Shown piece after piece: positions 34,927-46,548 of a stretch of DNA of 60,000 nt. The stretch is from positions 1,841,001-1,901,000 of the forward strand of contig WPIO01000032.1 in the NCBI GenBank assembly GCA_009760855.2, in the 5' to 3' direction. The DNA comes from Cristatella mucedo (taxonomy: Eukaryota > Bryozoa > Phylactolaemata > Cristatellidae). Each line of letters starts with the position of its first letter. Within the stretch, counting starts at the first letter, position 1. Made by a program: the position numbers and the translations under genes. Under the pieces are notes generated by a model that saw nothing but the letters and a program-made list of their open reading frames with translations, was not told the origin of the DNA and ran no database searches.

Positions 34927-35079
34927 CTGCACGTCGAGCGGGCGGCAGCCAGCCTGATGCTGGGCACGCGGCGTGTTGCGGCGGAGGCCCTCTGCAACAT
35001 TCGAGCCGTCTATCGACCAAGCGCCCACGCGTGGCGTTCGGGCTAAGCCGCGGTGAGCGTGCATGCCGCGCGATCTCAC

Positions 35080-35196
35080 TTTCGTCGCCGATGTAGTCGA
35101 CGCAGCAGTCGGTCGCGAGTGGCCTCTTGGACGGCGCGCCACCACCCGGAGGTTCCGCCCCGGCGCTTGCGCCGCCCGCCGATGAGTAGTCGCCCG
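35080..35196 (-). CDS. Membrane-protein gene, upstream exon (tentative)
   Basis: It encodes GDYSSAGGASAGAEPPGGG and LATDCCVDYIGDE, ending at the donor GTGAGA in phase 1, which fits the transmembrane exon. The start at 35,196 (after ATGGCAG) was chosen because it fits the phase of the next exon up. It could instead run unspliced into the transmembrane exon, since the intervening frame is open. Confidence 0.35.
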
Positions 35197-35377
35197 CTGC
35201 CATTACCTAGCGTTTCTGCGGTTCGCGCCGCAGCGACGGAGCAGCTCGCCGCAGTGGCAGAAATGCCTCAGACGGTCATTCCAGCGGTCGGGTGAAGGTC
35301 GAAGGATGCACAATCGGCCATTCGAGCTGAAGATGGTTGCGAGCGTTGGGTGACGCGACGCATTCGCTGTTGCTCAC

Positions 35378-35555
35378 CGAGCCAAACCTCCGCGCGCCGC
35401 ACGATTCGATCGCCGGAAGCCATCGTCCGCAATCCAGACCTTGAAGCCGAGCCTCGCCGATTCCGGAGGTCGGCTAAGTAGGCTCTAGCTCGCAAGCCGT
35501 CGTTGCCATCACTCGCTGCACCCGCGCGTCCGAAGCGTCGCATTCGTCGGCGCAT
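35378..35555 (-). CDS. Membrane-protein gene, further upstream exon (tentative, 5' edge unknown)
   Basis: A good donor (GTGAGC) closes this open frame at 35,378. The frame that joins in phase reads RARAYLADLRNRRGSASRSG and SGDRIVRRAEVWL. No domain was recognised and the 5' edge is not defined. The remaining extracellular exons would lie above 35.5 kb. Confidence 0.25.
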
Positions 35556-35737
35556 CGGCTACTTTCGCAAAAGAGCGCGCTCGCACGCTGCCAAGCAGCC
35601 GGCTGCATCGAGCCGCCGAGCCGCACTGAGGCAAGCTCGCGTTCCTAACGCAACGGACGCCGGCCTTGTGGACCCTGGGCTAAGGACCACCCGCTCGTTG
35701 GTGCCTCCGAGTAAGGGGTCCGCAAGTGAAAAGGCGA

Positions 35738-36196
35738 ATCCCCCCCACCAGGCCAAGCATCGTACCAACCGCTTTTCGGAATCCAACAGTCTACCAATTC
35801 CTCGTACAAACCTCAAATCCTTTGGAGACCGTGCATTTAGTTCGTATGCTCCCAAGCCTGGAACTCCCTCCTGACTTGCATCAGAACATGCCCTGACATG
35901 ACCACATTTAAAAAGAAACTAAAAACACACCTACTTATGACAGCATTTAGTGGGTCCCTGTGATTCGTCCTTGATGTGCTTATGCGTGCTGACACTGTGC
36001 ATGCTGCCACTAACCACATTTGCATGCTGACCCTGTGCATTTCACCCCTAACCATGTTAGTCATGTTGTTCGTTTATCAGGCATGATATTACTCACCATT
36101 CAATTGCATTTCCCTTTGCAGCAAATGTAAAGCGCCTAGAAAGAGATCGAGTTCTCTGAGGGTGGTTTATCAAGTGCATTATTATTATTAATAGCT
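35738..36196 (+). mobile_element. LINE-A 3' end
   Basis: It encodes QAKHRTNRFSESNSLPI, then SSYAPKPGTPS in a second frame, followed by the 3' UTR with GCAGCAAATGTAAAGCGCCT, AGAAAGAGATCGAGTTCTCT and (ATT)n. Confidence 0.8.
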
Positions 36197-36199
36197 TTG

Positions 36200-36780
36200 C
36201 TTCCAAAGCGGAATTCCGCCGTGAAACGCCGGCCGGTCGCAGTCGAGCCTAGATCGCGTTTCGGCAAATAGTGCTTAGGACAGATGGTGTCAATGTCTGC
36301 GCTCAGAAATCTCGCTACTGGATAGCAGCATCTGCTGTAGCTGGTGGATCCTGAGTCAATTGGGGTAGCGTTTGTTTCCCGAATGCTGGGCCTGTTCTAG
36401 TGCTCCTCCATGGTATGGAAGCGTTCTTTAAGCGCGAGCTTTTACATCGCGACTGCGTTAGTGTGATTCTTGCAAACGTGTTGGTTATCGTCAGCGTACC
36501 GGCGGTGTTCTTAGCTGCTATCTTCAGTAGGTAGGACTGTTTCGAACCTCTATTTTCATCGCGCTGGGTGGCTAGGTCTGGCGTCTATTCTGGTTGCGAT
36601 TGTGGTAAAGACCGAGTCCGCCGACGCCGCCGGCGCCGCCGCACGTTTGAGGTACCAGCAAGACTTCCACCGCTAGTGGCGGCGCCATTGCGGGTTCTCG
36701 CTCGCAGGCGACGGCCGTAGCTTTTAGTATGCTTTCATATATAGCCATCCTCGGTGCGTCTCCGCCGCTGGCGGCCGAAA
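36200..36780. other. Unassigned GC-rich sequence
   Basis: No coding match or known repeat was recognised. Confidence 0.3.
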
Positions 36781-36784
36781 CTAA

Positions 36785-37162
36785 TCGCGAAATGTGGTCA
36801 CTTGCAATAATTGCACTGCCTACGGCGAATTGTTGGTGTGGCGAGCCCTCGAACGGATTGCGAATGAGTGCCCATCGATGCTGCTAGCAAATGAATTCCC
36901 TGAACCTTCGAGGCTTTCAAAAGACACTTGCCGCGTAATTAAACAGCTTGAACACAAGTATCAATCATTCGTAAAAAAATGTCAGCAATGTTTTATTTTC
37001 ACTTCTAATACCACAAGGACCAAACGAAAGATTTATTGCAAATCTTACGATGAATGTATCTCGAATTTACCTTACGCGGAAGATAAATGTTACGCACTCA
37101 ACGCAGCAGCGACTATTGGTGCGCCTACGAGTGCCAACAGCCTTCGTCCCACTCAAGAATAG
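36785..37162 (+). other. Cysteine-rich open frame, no start found
   Basis: An open frame to TAG encodes about ten cysteines: VTCNNCTAYGELLVW, then ANECPSMLLANEFPEP, KDTCRVIKQLEHKYQSF, KKCQQCF, IYCKSYDECI and DKCYALN. The composition looks like a secreted protein. However there is no ATG before the first Cys and no AG acceptor between the upstream stop (36,782) and that Cys. A different-frame ATG at 36,792 starts MWSLAIIALPTA, signal-like. It may be a frameshifted pseudogene. Confidence 0.28.
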
Positions 37163-38004
37163 AGAAATGAGAAGTGCGGCTGAGTCGGGCAAGTAAACAA
37201 TTTGTTCTTATTGAACAGCCTACATTAAGAATCGGTCAGATTATGAAATTTCTTGAAATTATTGGCTGTTCCTGAATTAGAAGCGTCAAAACTAGATACG
37301 TCGTAGCCTATGTTTAAGACCGCATGAAGAAAGCTATCTGACGTATAAGCTACTTCAGAGCTGATTTAAAAAGTTAAATTTAAAGCACTACCATAACCAG
37401 ATGTCAGTGTCACCCCGAGAAATTAACTTGGAACTAAAGCTCTGACGGGGTGCAATGCGAAATGCCTTTTCAGCATTCTTCTACGCCAGTTGGCTCTTTG
37501 CAGTGACAAAGCGTGAAGCTTCGCATCCAAGGTACCCCGTCAGGTAAGCCTTATTAGCCTCATTCAAAAGGAAAAGGTTTCTTTAGCTTTATTTGCGAAG
37601 AAATGGTAGGCATTCCTGCAGCGAGAGATACCAATGCCGCCCGCCAGAAAGAGAACGGGGATTAAATGGGATTTTTAGCATGTCTTTAAAAAGGGCTATA
37701 CCTCAAATGAGATTGTCCGAATAGCTGGACTGACGCACCTTCACCGCTCGAAAAACTTTTATTTTGCTGACTGATGCCGTCTGAAAAGATGCAGGTACGT
37801 CCACATTAAAGCCTGACACTTCTCGCTAAATATTGGTTTCTCTTCAGGCTTAAGTAACACAGTACTTCGCCGGAGAAGCGGCGGCCGGAAGCAGAGCTGA
37901 ACGCGCGCCGCCAAGACCGAGGCTCTATATCCGCTCAGCGAATAGCATCGCCGGTACTTGGTCTCCGTTTTCTACCTAAACTTAGAACCGCAGTTGCGCG
38001 AAGC

Positions 38005-38460
38005 CTTTGCGGAAAGTGCAGCTGTGTCGCAGTTCAATTATTTAGAGCCGTCATCTGGGGACGGGCCACTGGAGGCCATAGCATGAAAACGCTCAAGCAA
38101 AAATCGCATGCAATTTGTTGACTAAACCTGGAACACTTTCGCTGTAGTTTGATTTTGAATAAAAACAGCAGTCATGTTAAGCCTTTTGCAGCAATCGCAG
38201 CTGCATCGCCGTTTGAAAATGTAAAAAGGTAGGCTGGCCCGGGCCATTGGAGGCCAGAGCATGGGTGCGTGAAAGCGCAGCGGATGAAATTAGGTGGGTA
38301 AAACCCGAAAGCCTTTCTGTATAAATTGGAGTCAGCACCGCAGTTATGTGATGGTAATTGTAAAAATAGCTGCTGTACCGCAGTGTATCGTAGTGGCGTA
38401 TCGAAGTCAAGCCTGGTAGCTAACCAGACAGCGATAAATTGCATATCTCAAGTGGGTGGC
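38005..38460. repeat. ~170-bp tandem repeat, second array
   Basis: About 2.5 units related to 5,023-5,780. The phrase starts near 38,009, 38,190 and 38,355. Shared words include GGCCATTGGAGGCCA and GGTGGGTAAAAC. No foldback hairpin is attached here. Confidence 0.75.
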
Positions 38461-38821
38461 TAACCCCCGTACTGTCAGACCTGAGTGCTGGTCTCTGACC
38501 CTCACCTAAATAGGCCCTTACATAAACAGCCGATAATTACGGGTGAAAATGTGATCGAAAGTGTGGCCTATACAATATTGCGACTGCTTGCCTGCTCGCG
38601 AGCCTGGAAACAGAAACGGTAAAAAGAAAGATCATGCTAACCAAGGTCAGACATTTGGCATGCGGTTGGCTGGCTAGGTTATCAAAATAAACGGGAATGC
38701 TACAGAAGACGAAATAGAGGTGAATCTTGGAACGCAGAATAGAAAGTAAGTCTTAAAAAGCTTCATACATTTTTGTAACCAATGGGAGACAGGCTACTAA
38801 AACCACTGACACGCAGCGTCA

Positions 38822-38985
38822 CACGGTCGAGATAGACCAGGAGGTAAGGTGCTCACTATTCACGACCAAGGAAGTGGGTTCGAATCCTGCATCGTACGAT
38901 CCTTTATTGCCAGGTGCAAGCGGTTGTTGTAGATGTTAAGGCTCTTCTACTGCTATAAAAATGAGATTTTTTTAATCAGCTGATT
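38822..38985 (+). repeat. SINE-2 copy
   Basis: GACCAGGAGGTAAGGTGC (A-box-like), GTGGGTTCGAATCCTGC (B-box-like) and the tail GCTCTTCTACTGCTATAAAA. The best preserved head of the family. Confidence 0.7.
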
Positions 38986-39492
38986 ACATAATTATAACGG
39001 CCCACGACTTCCACGATTGATTTTGACCGGTCGGCTTGCTAGCTGATAATCCTTGCCCATTGATAGGGGGTGGGCTGGCATTGCCGCAAATGAGCGTTCG
39101 CTTGTGGACCCAGAAGCCAGGCAGTTATAGGTTGCTATGTCCAATCATCCGTGCATTTTTGAAACTTTTCCAGCCAAGCAAGCCGACAACATTGCTCGGC
39201 AGAGAGTCAACAGCTGCTGCTTGAAGCCGTCGCTTCAAGCGTGTAGAGCGCGCTGCTGTCTTCCTACGTGCAGCGATCAACTATGATTTGTAGAATTTGT
39301 AGTTGGTAATGCCACAAATCTATGGAAAAAGCAAAGCTTTACGTCAAAGGTACTGCTAGTGAACCACCAGAGTTGAAGGTAGGAACCGGTCTCAGATTTG
39401 GTAGAGGTCGGTGAATTGTTTGCTTGACTGCCAAATGGTCACACTCGCCAGATTTTAACTGTGGTTTGGCTGATACATTTTCTGAGTTCTTA

Positions 39493-39790
39493 ATAATAAA
39501 AATAACAATACACTCGATAAAGCGCACACAGAGAACTCAAAATCTTTCTAGGCCAGCAGTTCTCAACCTGTGGGTCACGACCCCTTTGGGGGTCGAACGA
39601 CCCTTTCACAGGGGTCGCCTAAGACCATTGGAAAACACGCATTTCCACATTTTTCGCAGAATAATTTTCAGGTTGGGGGTCGACACAACAAGAGGAACTA
39701 TATCAAAGGGTCGCGGCATGGGAAAGGTTGAAAACCACTGTTCTAGGTGCTTGTAATTTGCTGCAAATGAAACAAAATTAGTTGAAAGAA
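39493..39790 (-). mobile_element. LINE-A 3' tail, interrupted by a hAT element
   Basis: AAAGCGCACACAGAGAACTC before 39,553 and GTGCTTGTAATTTGCTGCAA after 39,744 are the two halves of one tail. Confidence 0.7.
39554..39740. mobile_element. SPIN-like non-autonomous hAT element, 187 bp
   Basis: Terminal inverted repeats are CAGCAGTTCTCAACCTGTGG (left) and, reversed, CAGTGGTTTTCAACCT (right). Inside are GGGTCACGACCCCTTTGGGG, GTCGAACGACCCTTTCACAG and GGGTCGCCTAAGACCATTGG. This matches the SPIN/URR1 hAT repeats I know from rodents, bats and other tetrapods. The host duplication TTCTAGGC / TTCTAGGT (39,546-39,553 and 39,741-39,748) has the 8-bp size of hAT insertions. The copy is short and has no transposase. 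Confidence 0.85.
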
Positions 39791-40929
39791 ATTGCACTTA
39801 TTCTTTCCTTTAAAGTAAATTATCTAAGGCAAATGCAATCGTTTAGACGCGACGTGTAAACCCCCCCTTTTAGAAACCTTTATTCTACCGCTCTGGTTTG
39901 GTAAATGGGTTATTAAAGGTCTTATGAAGGTATTCGCCTTTAAAGACCGATGTGATTATGCTTGCGTCAAGACGGGTTTAAAAAGGCGAGTATTAGTTCT
40001 TACCTGCTCCCGCCCTTCTTCTGACATACTTGGATCTTCCTGCTTGTACGAAGTTTACAGTTTTGCTCAATCTTTCTCTAAGTCTGCCTTCCCGCTCGTT
40101 CCGCACCTGGAGTACTAATTGGGAAATGGTTTTTTCTTAGGAAGGTAGAAAGTGGACCTCTGCAATGCACCTGGTGGTTAATTTTAAACTATCGCGGCTG
40201 CCTTTATCACCAACTGCCTCACTGTCTGATTCTCGTATGAATAGCTCATGGTTTACCATGAACAGGGAATCTAGTGGAACGCTTCAATGATTTCACTGGT
40301 TGAGTCGTCGCCGCCATGCTTTTTAAAGCAAAGAAGAAGACACACCTTGAACGGCGTCTTTTCTTGGTCGTTTGGAAGCGCCAGGATAGAGAATCCGTTC
40401 TCTCTCACGGCGCTGTACGAATGAGCTATATTTTTTTAGTTGTTTCTGCGTGCGAAGTGGTTACAAAAATAAATAGGATAACAAGCACTCTCCGCCTGAA
40501 GACCTAACGCCGTCCTCTCCTTAATCTTGGTCCATGATTTGGCCGATACGTAAATAGCCTTGCCCTGGTTTGGCACAGTGGAAAAGAGCTCGCCTTTAAC
40601 GACTGAGGTCCTTGGCTCGGGCAATGCCGCACCAGTGAAGTGTCTGCTTAGGAATAAAGTATTATTCTAAGCTATACGATTGAGTTGTATATTATTATTA
40701 ATTTTCCGGCGATCTGCAACAGTTGCTGGCTAGCCAACTTGATCGCAAGCTCAAATGCGATGTCAGCCCAGCTACACTTGCCGCCCTGTAACCTGATTGC
40801 TTGACCCTGACCGTCTAAGGTATCAGCCCGCTACAGCCGGGCAGCCGGTAAGCGTCTCCCGCCCACAAACGTCTTGGCTCCTGCAAACGAAAGAAATTCT
40901 CTGCCGCTCATTGAAGTAGACACTGCCCT

Positions 40930-41190
40930 CTCTGTCTTCCGTCAGCCTTACCTTACAATCGCCCTATTCCCCTTACCCGGTGACGAATACATGGCCAAGC
41001 ACCAAGCCAATTTTTTTCTACAACAAACACGTACTGAAAGAGCTTCCACAGCCCTACCGTATTATCAGCCAGTCTTCCTTATTCCTTTTCGTCCAACGAT
41101 TCTCAAAAAGAAAGACTTTTGCTAAGCAGATTGCTGAGCGTACAGACTATAATGATATAGTAAGGAGATTTAAGTTGAAATTCAAGTAAC
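40930..41190 (+). mobile_element. LINE reverse-transcriptase fragment
   Basis: The text around 41,020-41,190 encodes LKELPQPYRIISQSSLF and AKQIAERTDYNDI, degenerate versions of the YRPISxLPFLSKILEK..AKQL block of non-LTR reverse transcriptases. Confidence 0.5.
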
Positions 41191-41273
41191 GCAATTCTAT
41201 AGAAATGGCTGTCCTCCATATGATCAACGGCATTAAAGGAAGAAACGTTGTGGAAATATCTTTCATTTGTATG

Positions 41274-41402
41274 GCACCCTGAAAGACATCAATCTCTATT
41301 CAGGCCTTTGACATAAGCCACGGGGCTCGAGCCCACGACATCTGCCGTCAAATAAATTGATATCACTCATGGTGAGCACCTTAACCACTGAGCCCAAACA
41401 GT
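41274..41402 (-). repeat. SINE-1 copy f, degenerate
   Basis: ATCAATCTCTATTCAGGCCT, GGGGCTCGAGCCCACGAC and GCACCTTAACCACTGAGCCC. The tail hairpin is damaged. Confidence 0.65.
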
Positions 41403-41409
41403 ATGGCGA

Positions 41410-42970
41410 CGCATGAACTGTCGCTGCATTGGTCTTGCTCGGCGCTATTGATCGAAGCACTCTAACAAACGTTTGCGAGCAAGCCTTGATCTGGTTGACG
41501 AGTCTCTGGAAAGGTTTTGAATCGCACTAGTTCCATAGTGTTCTGTTTGAGGCGCGCGGTATTAAGTTTTACTTACCAGAAACGTCATCGGTGGAGTTTC
41601 ACAAGGATATAATCTTGGCTCTTTGCTATTCGACATTAATAAAAAGTCACTTTGGAACGTGATTCACGCTCATGATATCGACAACCAGTCCTATAAACCA
41701 TCACGAGATGGCCATGTTATGGCCCTTTGATGTCTTCTAGTGCACCAACCACTGAAACTGCCTTTAGATAGGGAGGCTACCCTTGATGTCTGCATACGAC
41801 CTCGCCCTTTGAAGGATGTGCATACAATGGCCGATAGAAGAGTGCTAAGAGAAGTTAACTGTATAATTGGCGAGACCGTGCCCGAGCGAGGGCGAGTTGG
41901 CTAAAGCGTGCAGGTCCGAGTGAGGGAGCAGTCGAAACACATCTTAGGCGTTCGTAGGCGTGCGGATTCGTACCGGTGCGTTCGTTGGGTGCCATTCCTT
42001 GTGGCGTGATTGACCGGGCGCGTATCCGTCTTTTCCAATGATTTACAGCTGGCGTGTTTGGGCGTCCTCGGGCGAGACACACCGTAGCCTATTGCAAAAA
42101 CTACGATTAGCAATATGTTCACCTGGGCACTTTAGACTCGGGGCAGATTAGGCTCGGGCAGCTTTGGATTAAAGCCGGAAGTTTGAGCCTGGGCAACGCA
42201 GCCCTGTCGGCTTGCAAACGTTTTTGGGCGCATCAATGTCTACATCCGGGAGGTTATTCTCAACATCTTTTTCCGCATCTGGGAGCTGCCTCCGCGAGGC
42301 AAATACTTGGAGGCTCTAGCGCATAGTCAAACTTATGAATCTGGTACTCAAGATCCCAGAGTGAGACTTTAGAACTATATTATGGTTCTTAAATGTTATA
42401 TAAGTACTTGTATTAAATAACTGCAATGCACGAGGCGTATTTATTTATCGTGTCGTATCCACATTTGTTTCACCGCTGGCCAGACATTAATTGCATTCCG
42501 TTGTGCTCTGAGCAGTGTAGGTTACATAACCCTAGCATGGCGTTCCCTCAAGCTTCTCCCGCCATATCTGCCCATCGACGTGCATTAATTTATCGTTCCA
42601 AGCTTCCGCGCTACGCCTCTTCAATAGCCACTTAAAAACATTTTTAACTCTGATAGCGAACAGTCATCACTGCAATTTGGTGCCGCCGGTTGCCTCGGTG
42701 GTCGAGGGGTGCCAGCGTAAGGGCGGCCGCTAAGTTCATGGACCGAAAGTGCTCGGTCGAGCGCCCGACATTGTCGTTGTAGAGGGACTGCTCTCTCCGC
42801 CGGAGTCTGTCCAGCATTTAGGAAGGCACTGCTGGGCATGCCCGATCCTCCGCCGCCCACAGACGTGGACAGATAAGCGCTGCCGGCCTGCGATCGCGCG
42901 CATTTATTTCAGCGTCGAGCGGCGGCACCGCCGTGTGCGTACCGCGAAAGCACTTCCTGCTGAGGAGGCT
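41410..42970. other. Unassigned sequence
   Basis: Short ORFs only. A minus-strand frame at 41,901-42,122 looks signal-like but begins with GTG. No known repeat was recognised. Confidence 0.35.
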
Positions 42971-42971
42971 T

Positions 42972-43085
42972 ATAAGAATAAAAATAAAAATACATTTGAT
43001 ATAGCGCACACAGAAAAATCAATCTCTTTCTGGGAAATTCACATGTGCTGCAAAGAAAGCGCGTCGACTGGTTAGTGGTATCTAA
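42972..43085 (-). mobile_element. LINE-A 3' tail
   Basis: ATACATTTGATATAGCGC, TCAATCTCTTTCTGG and TGTGCTGCAAAGAAAGCGC. Confidence 0.65.
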
Positions 43086-43339
43086 ATGCAGCGGGCCAAT
43101 GGCGTGAAGCTGGCGCGGCCGCTCGCCGCTTTGAGGCACCGCAGCCTAAAAACGCGCCCGCGGCAGCCACGGGAAATTAATCTAGCCAGGCTGAAGCTTG
43201 CGCTCACTCAAACGACCGTGGTGCCGGCCGATGCGTCAGCCCGACTTGTAAGGAGCTACCAAACCCGACGGGATATCGCAGAGCGAAAGCAAGCTTAATG
43301 TGCGCGCGTGACCTTCCGGTTTACATAAAAAATGTACAA

Positions 43340-43474
43340 CTAATTTGTATAGCGCCCCAAGAGAACTTAATCTCTATTCAGGTGCTTCACATACGCCTCG
43401 GGGTTCAAGCCCACGACCTCAGCCAGACCTTGGTCCCCGGGTGCGAGCAATTAACCGCTGGACCAAACCAGCTC
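43340..43474 (-). repeat. SINE-1 copy g
   Basis: TTTGTATAGCGCCCCAAGAG, TTAATCTCTATTCAGGTGCT and ACCGCTGGACCAAACCAGC. No (AT)n tract at the 3' end. Confidence 0.78.
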
Positions 43475-44097
43475 TTGCATTCGGTAGCGTAACGGACCGT
43501 CGAGCTCGAGCTAAGGCAGAGGACGAGCAATTGAGGAGCCAGTGTTTGGTGGCTGGTTTTGCGAAAAGCGGCGCATTCGACTCCCTGCCGGGCGGGCGAT
43601 GCGAGCAGCCCACACTGGGGCTGCGGATGAGCATGAGAAACTTCCGGCTGCGGTCGAATGATTGATGACGGCGTGGCCGTGCACATCGCTCAACCGCTAT
43701 CAGCAGCGACCACTCGTTCTCCCAATTCGTGCAGAGGACTGTGAAATGCCGCCTTGTGGGAAACAATTTTGAGATGAGGGGCAATATGGCGGTTCGGCGG
43801 ATATAGAGTACGTATTGCTTCCCAAATAAGCGGGTTGACAGATTTATAGTTTTACACAGCACAGGTTTAGCTTTAGGTTTATGGCAGTAGGGCGTACGAC
43901 TTCTGCGGCAGATGAGCGAGCAGCGAAGAGAGTCGGAAGTGAACGGAGTCAAGAGGAAGTCGCCAGAGTCGGCGGAAGGCGAACGGTCAGTGCGTTCCAG
44001 AGATGGGACGTTGGCGAGACGCCCCAGCCGTTCAAAGGACTCTTACAATAATCAATGTGCAATGCAACCGTCAAAATGAAAGGCTAGGCGAATGCTG

Positions 44098-44272
44098 AGC
44101 CGCGTTGGCACACTGGGTAAGGCGGTCGCTCTTCACAACCTCGGTTCCAAGGTCGTGGATTCGATTCTTGCAGAGGGGCGATCCTTCATTGCCGCTGCAA
44201 GCGGTAGCGATAGCCTTTGCCGTTCCCTTGCCGCTACACCGAAAAGAGTCTGCTAAATCATTTATCGTTTTT
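44098..44272 (+). repeat. SINE-2 copy
   Basis: GTTGGCACACTGGGTAAGGC (A-box-like), GTGGATTCGATTCTTGC (B-box-like), then CGCTGCAAGCGGTAGCGATA and GTCTGCTAAATCA. Confidence 0.65.
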
Positions 44273-44322
44273 TATAGGCACCAACGACGTCGAAAAATCG
44301 TCGGACGGCGACGTGAAGAGGT

Positions 44323-44407
44323 GATGGCGCTCGCTCGACTTCTCTCGCTCGTGTGCGCTGCATCGTTTCTCGCGGCTCCGAGTGCGGCAGGACTGATTGC
44401 CGAATCA

Positions 44408-44441
<34 letters not shown>

Positions 44442-44482
44442 GTTCGTCTCGGTTGGGCGACGAGCAGCGACCGACGCCTTAG
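44323..44482 (+). CDS. Short ORF with signal-peptide-like start and polyproline (doubtful)
   Basis: An ATG at 44,323 opens MALARLLSLVCAASFLAAPS and then AAGLIAES, a run of ten prolines encoded by (CCG)n, and a short end. The N-terminus resembles a secretory signal. An acceptor-like TTTTTTATAG precedes it, at the end of a SINE-2. It could be an exonised 5' exon or chance in GC-rich DNA. No convincing donor was found. Confidence 0.2.
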
Positions 44483-46213
44483 AATATCGACGGCGGGCGC
44501 TTCGCATGCGGCCGCCTGCGAGACAGCCTAAGCAACTCCGCCCCCGCCCCGCTGCCCTATCGCGCACCTACGCGGGCCGCAGTTGCCAAGTAGGCGCGCC
44601 CGCACCTGCTCTCAGCTCGCCGGAGCTCAGCACGCGCGCTGCGCGGGCGAGTACGTAAGGATCAGCTCAGCGCCAGCTCGTCCAGCGCTCGCTGCCGGCG
44701 ACGCGCAGCGCCGACGGCGGCAGCGAGCTACTCACGCGCGGCGCGCCTGCACAGACGAAACGACGGCTCTCACTCGAGTGCGCCGACGCCTCCTCACGCG
44801 GCCGAGTGCATGAAAAGGAGAGCATTCGCGGTCGAACACGCCTTCGATGCCGGTCGAGTACCGATACAGCGGATGAGGGAACGAGAGAGAATGATAGAGC
44901 GTGCGAGTGCATGCGCTGCTGCCTAAAACGCACGGCGATGTTACTGAAAGCTTGCTGCGTGGATTGTAAGGATGGCTCCGGTCACACGATTGCAGCCGTC
45001 TAGACGGCGCTCCTAGTTCGGGTGGGAGTGTTTCCGGTTTATGGCCAATTGACATGTATGGCCTTGTCTTTGTTGATGCGGCCGGTCTATGACTAGCTAA
45101 ACATTATGGCCGTCGCGACGTCTCAAATTTGTTGCCTGCTGACGGTCAAGGTAGCAGAGGGTGGAGAGTGAGAACCCGCCGAGCGGTGTGCGATCGTGCT
45201 GGCTTTGCTGCGGCTGGCACCGCTGAGAGAAATACACCGTCGTGCGGACGTGTTTGTTTTGCCGCGCACTGCCACTGAGATGGTGCTACAGCGATCGCGC
45301 GTCGTGCACCAATGCTGAAGTGCGGGCGCTAAAGCGGCCCCACGGGCGGATGCGGCAGTGCGAGTGCGAGAGAGGACGCGCGTGTATCGAACTCGTCTCG
45401 TGCTGCTCGCCGAGCAGCCCGAGGCGAGCTGATGGCAGCGCACGCGCACCCGGTCGCTCACTTGTACTTGCGCGCTGGCTGGCGCGGCATGACGCTCAGG
45501 AACGGAGCGCGTCCGTGGGGAGCCGCCGACGGACCGCGCGATGGGCAAGCGAGCCCTCGCCGCCGGTCCAAGCGATATGGCTAGTCGACAATCTCGGTAT
45601 GCTGGCACTGGCGACGCGGCTGCAACGCGACAGCCGCGTCGCCCGACAGACGGACCGACCAATCAACAGCGGCTGTCACGTCGACGAGCGTTCTCCGACG
45701 GAAGCGTTAGGAGCACCTGCCGCGCCCACGACGGCGCCTCCGCCGCAGAGAGCATCCCATCGGTCGAATCGGTCGGAACGAAAGCCGCCGCACTAGCTGC
45801 CCACGGCGAGCGGCGTTAACTGCCGATGGGGCTCTCCGTTGCTACGTAAGCGCGGCCGTTCGCTCAGCCGATCTCTGTCTCTGTAACTTAGCGACGCCGC
45901 AACCGCCTTATTAAGGCAAGAAGCTCGTTCACCAGAGACAGAAACCCTGCGCCGCCACTCGGAAGGGCGTCGCGATCACCTTGCCGTCTGCGGTTTATCC
46001 TCATTGTTCGGATTTACGTTAAGCCTGACTATAGTCAGCGACAGGGTATTGCCATTACCTTGCTACCGGACACGCCCTCATTGGTGAGTTTAATTCTCGG
46101 CTTAGCTCGTTACCAATCGGCGCACTACAGCTGGCTTATTAAGCGTCGAGTTTAACCAAAGAATCGTCGCAGGGTGGGAAATGCGCGTCGGATATAACGT
46201 CTGAGTCGCGCGC

Positions 46214-46234
46214 CAACGAGCTGCTGCTGCTGCT

Positions 46235-46282
<48 letters not shown>
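46214..46282. repeat. (CTG)n-(CGG)n trinucleotide repeat
   Basis: About five CTG units followed by about 17 GGC/CGG units. A smaller (CCG)n lies at 44,411-44,441. Not inside a supported reading frame. Confidence 0.92.
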
Positions 46283-46548
46283 TAAAACTCTCTCGAATCG
46301 TCCTCTACTTTAAGCTGCCTCTGCCGCTGCTCCGCCTTTCTGCGAGCGCGAAGCTTTCATGCCTGCAAACTCACGCCAGTACAAACGGCTGCGGCGGCGG
46401 CGGCGCCAGCGCGTTTCGCGCGCAGGGTAGACGCGAATGGTGACGGCATCTCGTCGATAGCGCAAATCTCGCAAATGGGCGCTCGCCGAGCGCGAGCTCG
46501 TGCGATGGCGAGATGCAGGAGCCGCTTGGTGACTTTGCGAGCGATTCT

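Noticed and set aside
40316-40507. 63-codon plus-strand ORF with a strong Kozak-like GCCGCCATG
   Set aside because: No homology, signal peptide or partner exon was seen; the start context alone is not enough.
41901-42122. Minus-strand frame with a signal-like start and a CFDCSLTRTC end
   Set aside because: It begins with GTG, not ATG, and no upstream exon was found. It may deserve a transcript check but is not supported.
45123-45796. A third copy of the six-cysteine gene family
   Set aside because: The region is Cys-containing and GC-rich, but I could not align it to exon 1, 2 or 3 of the pair.
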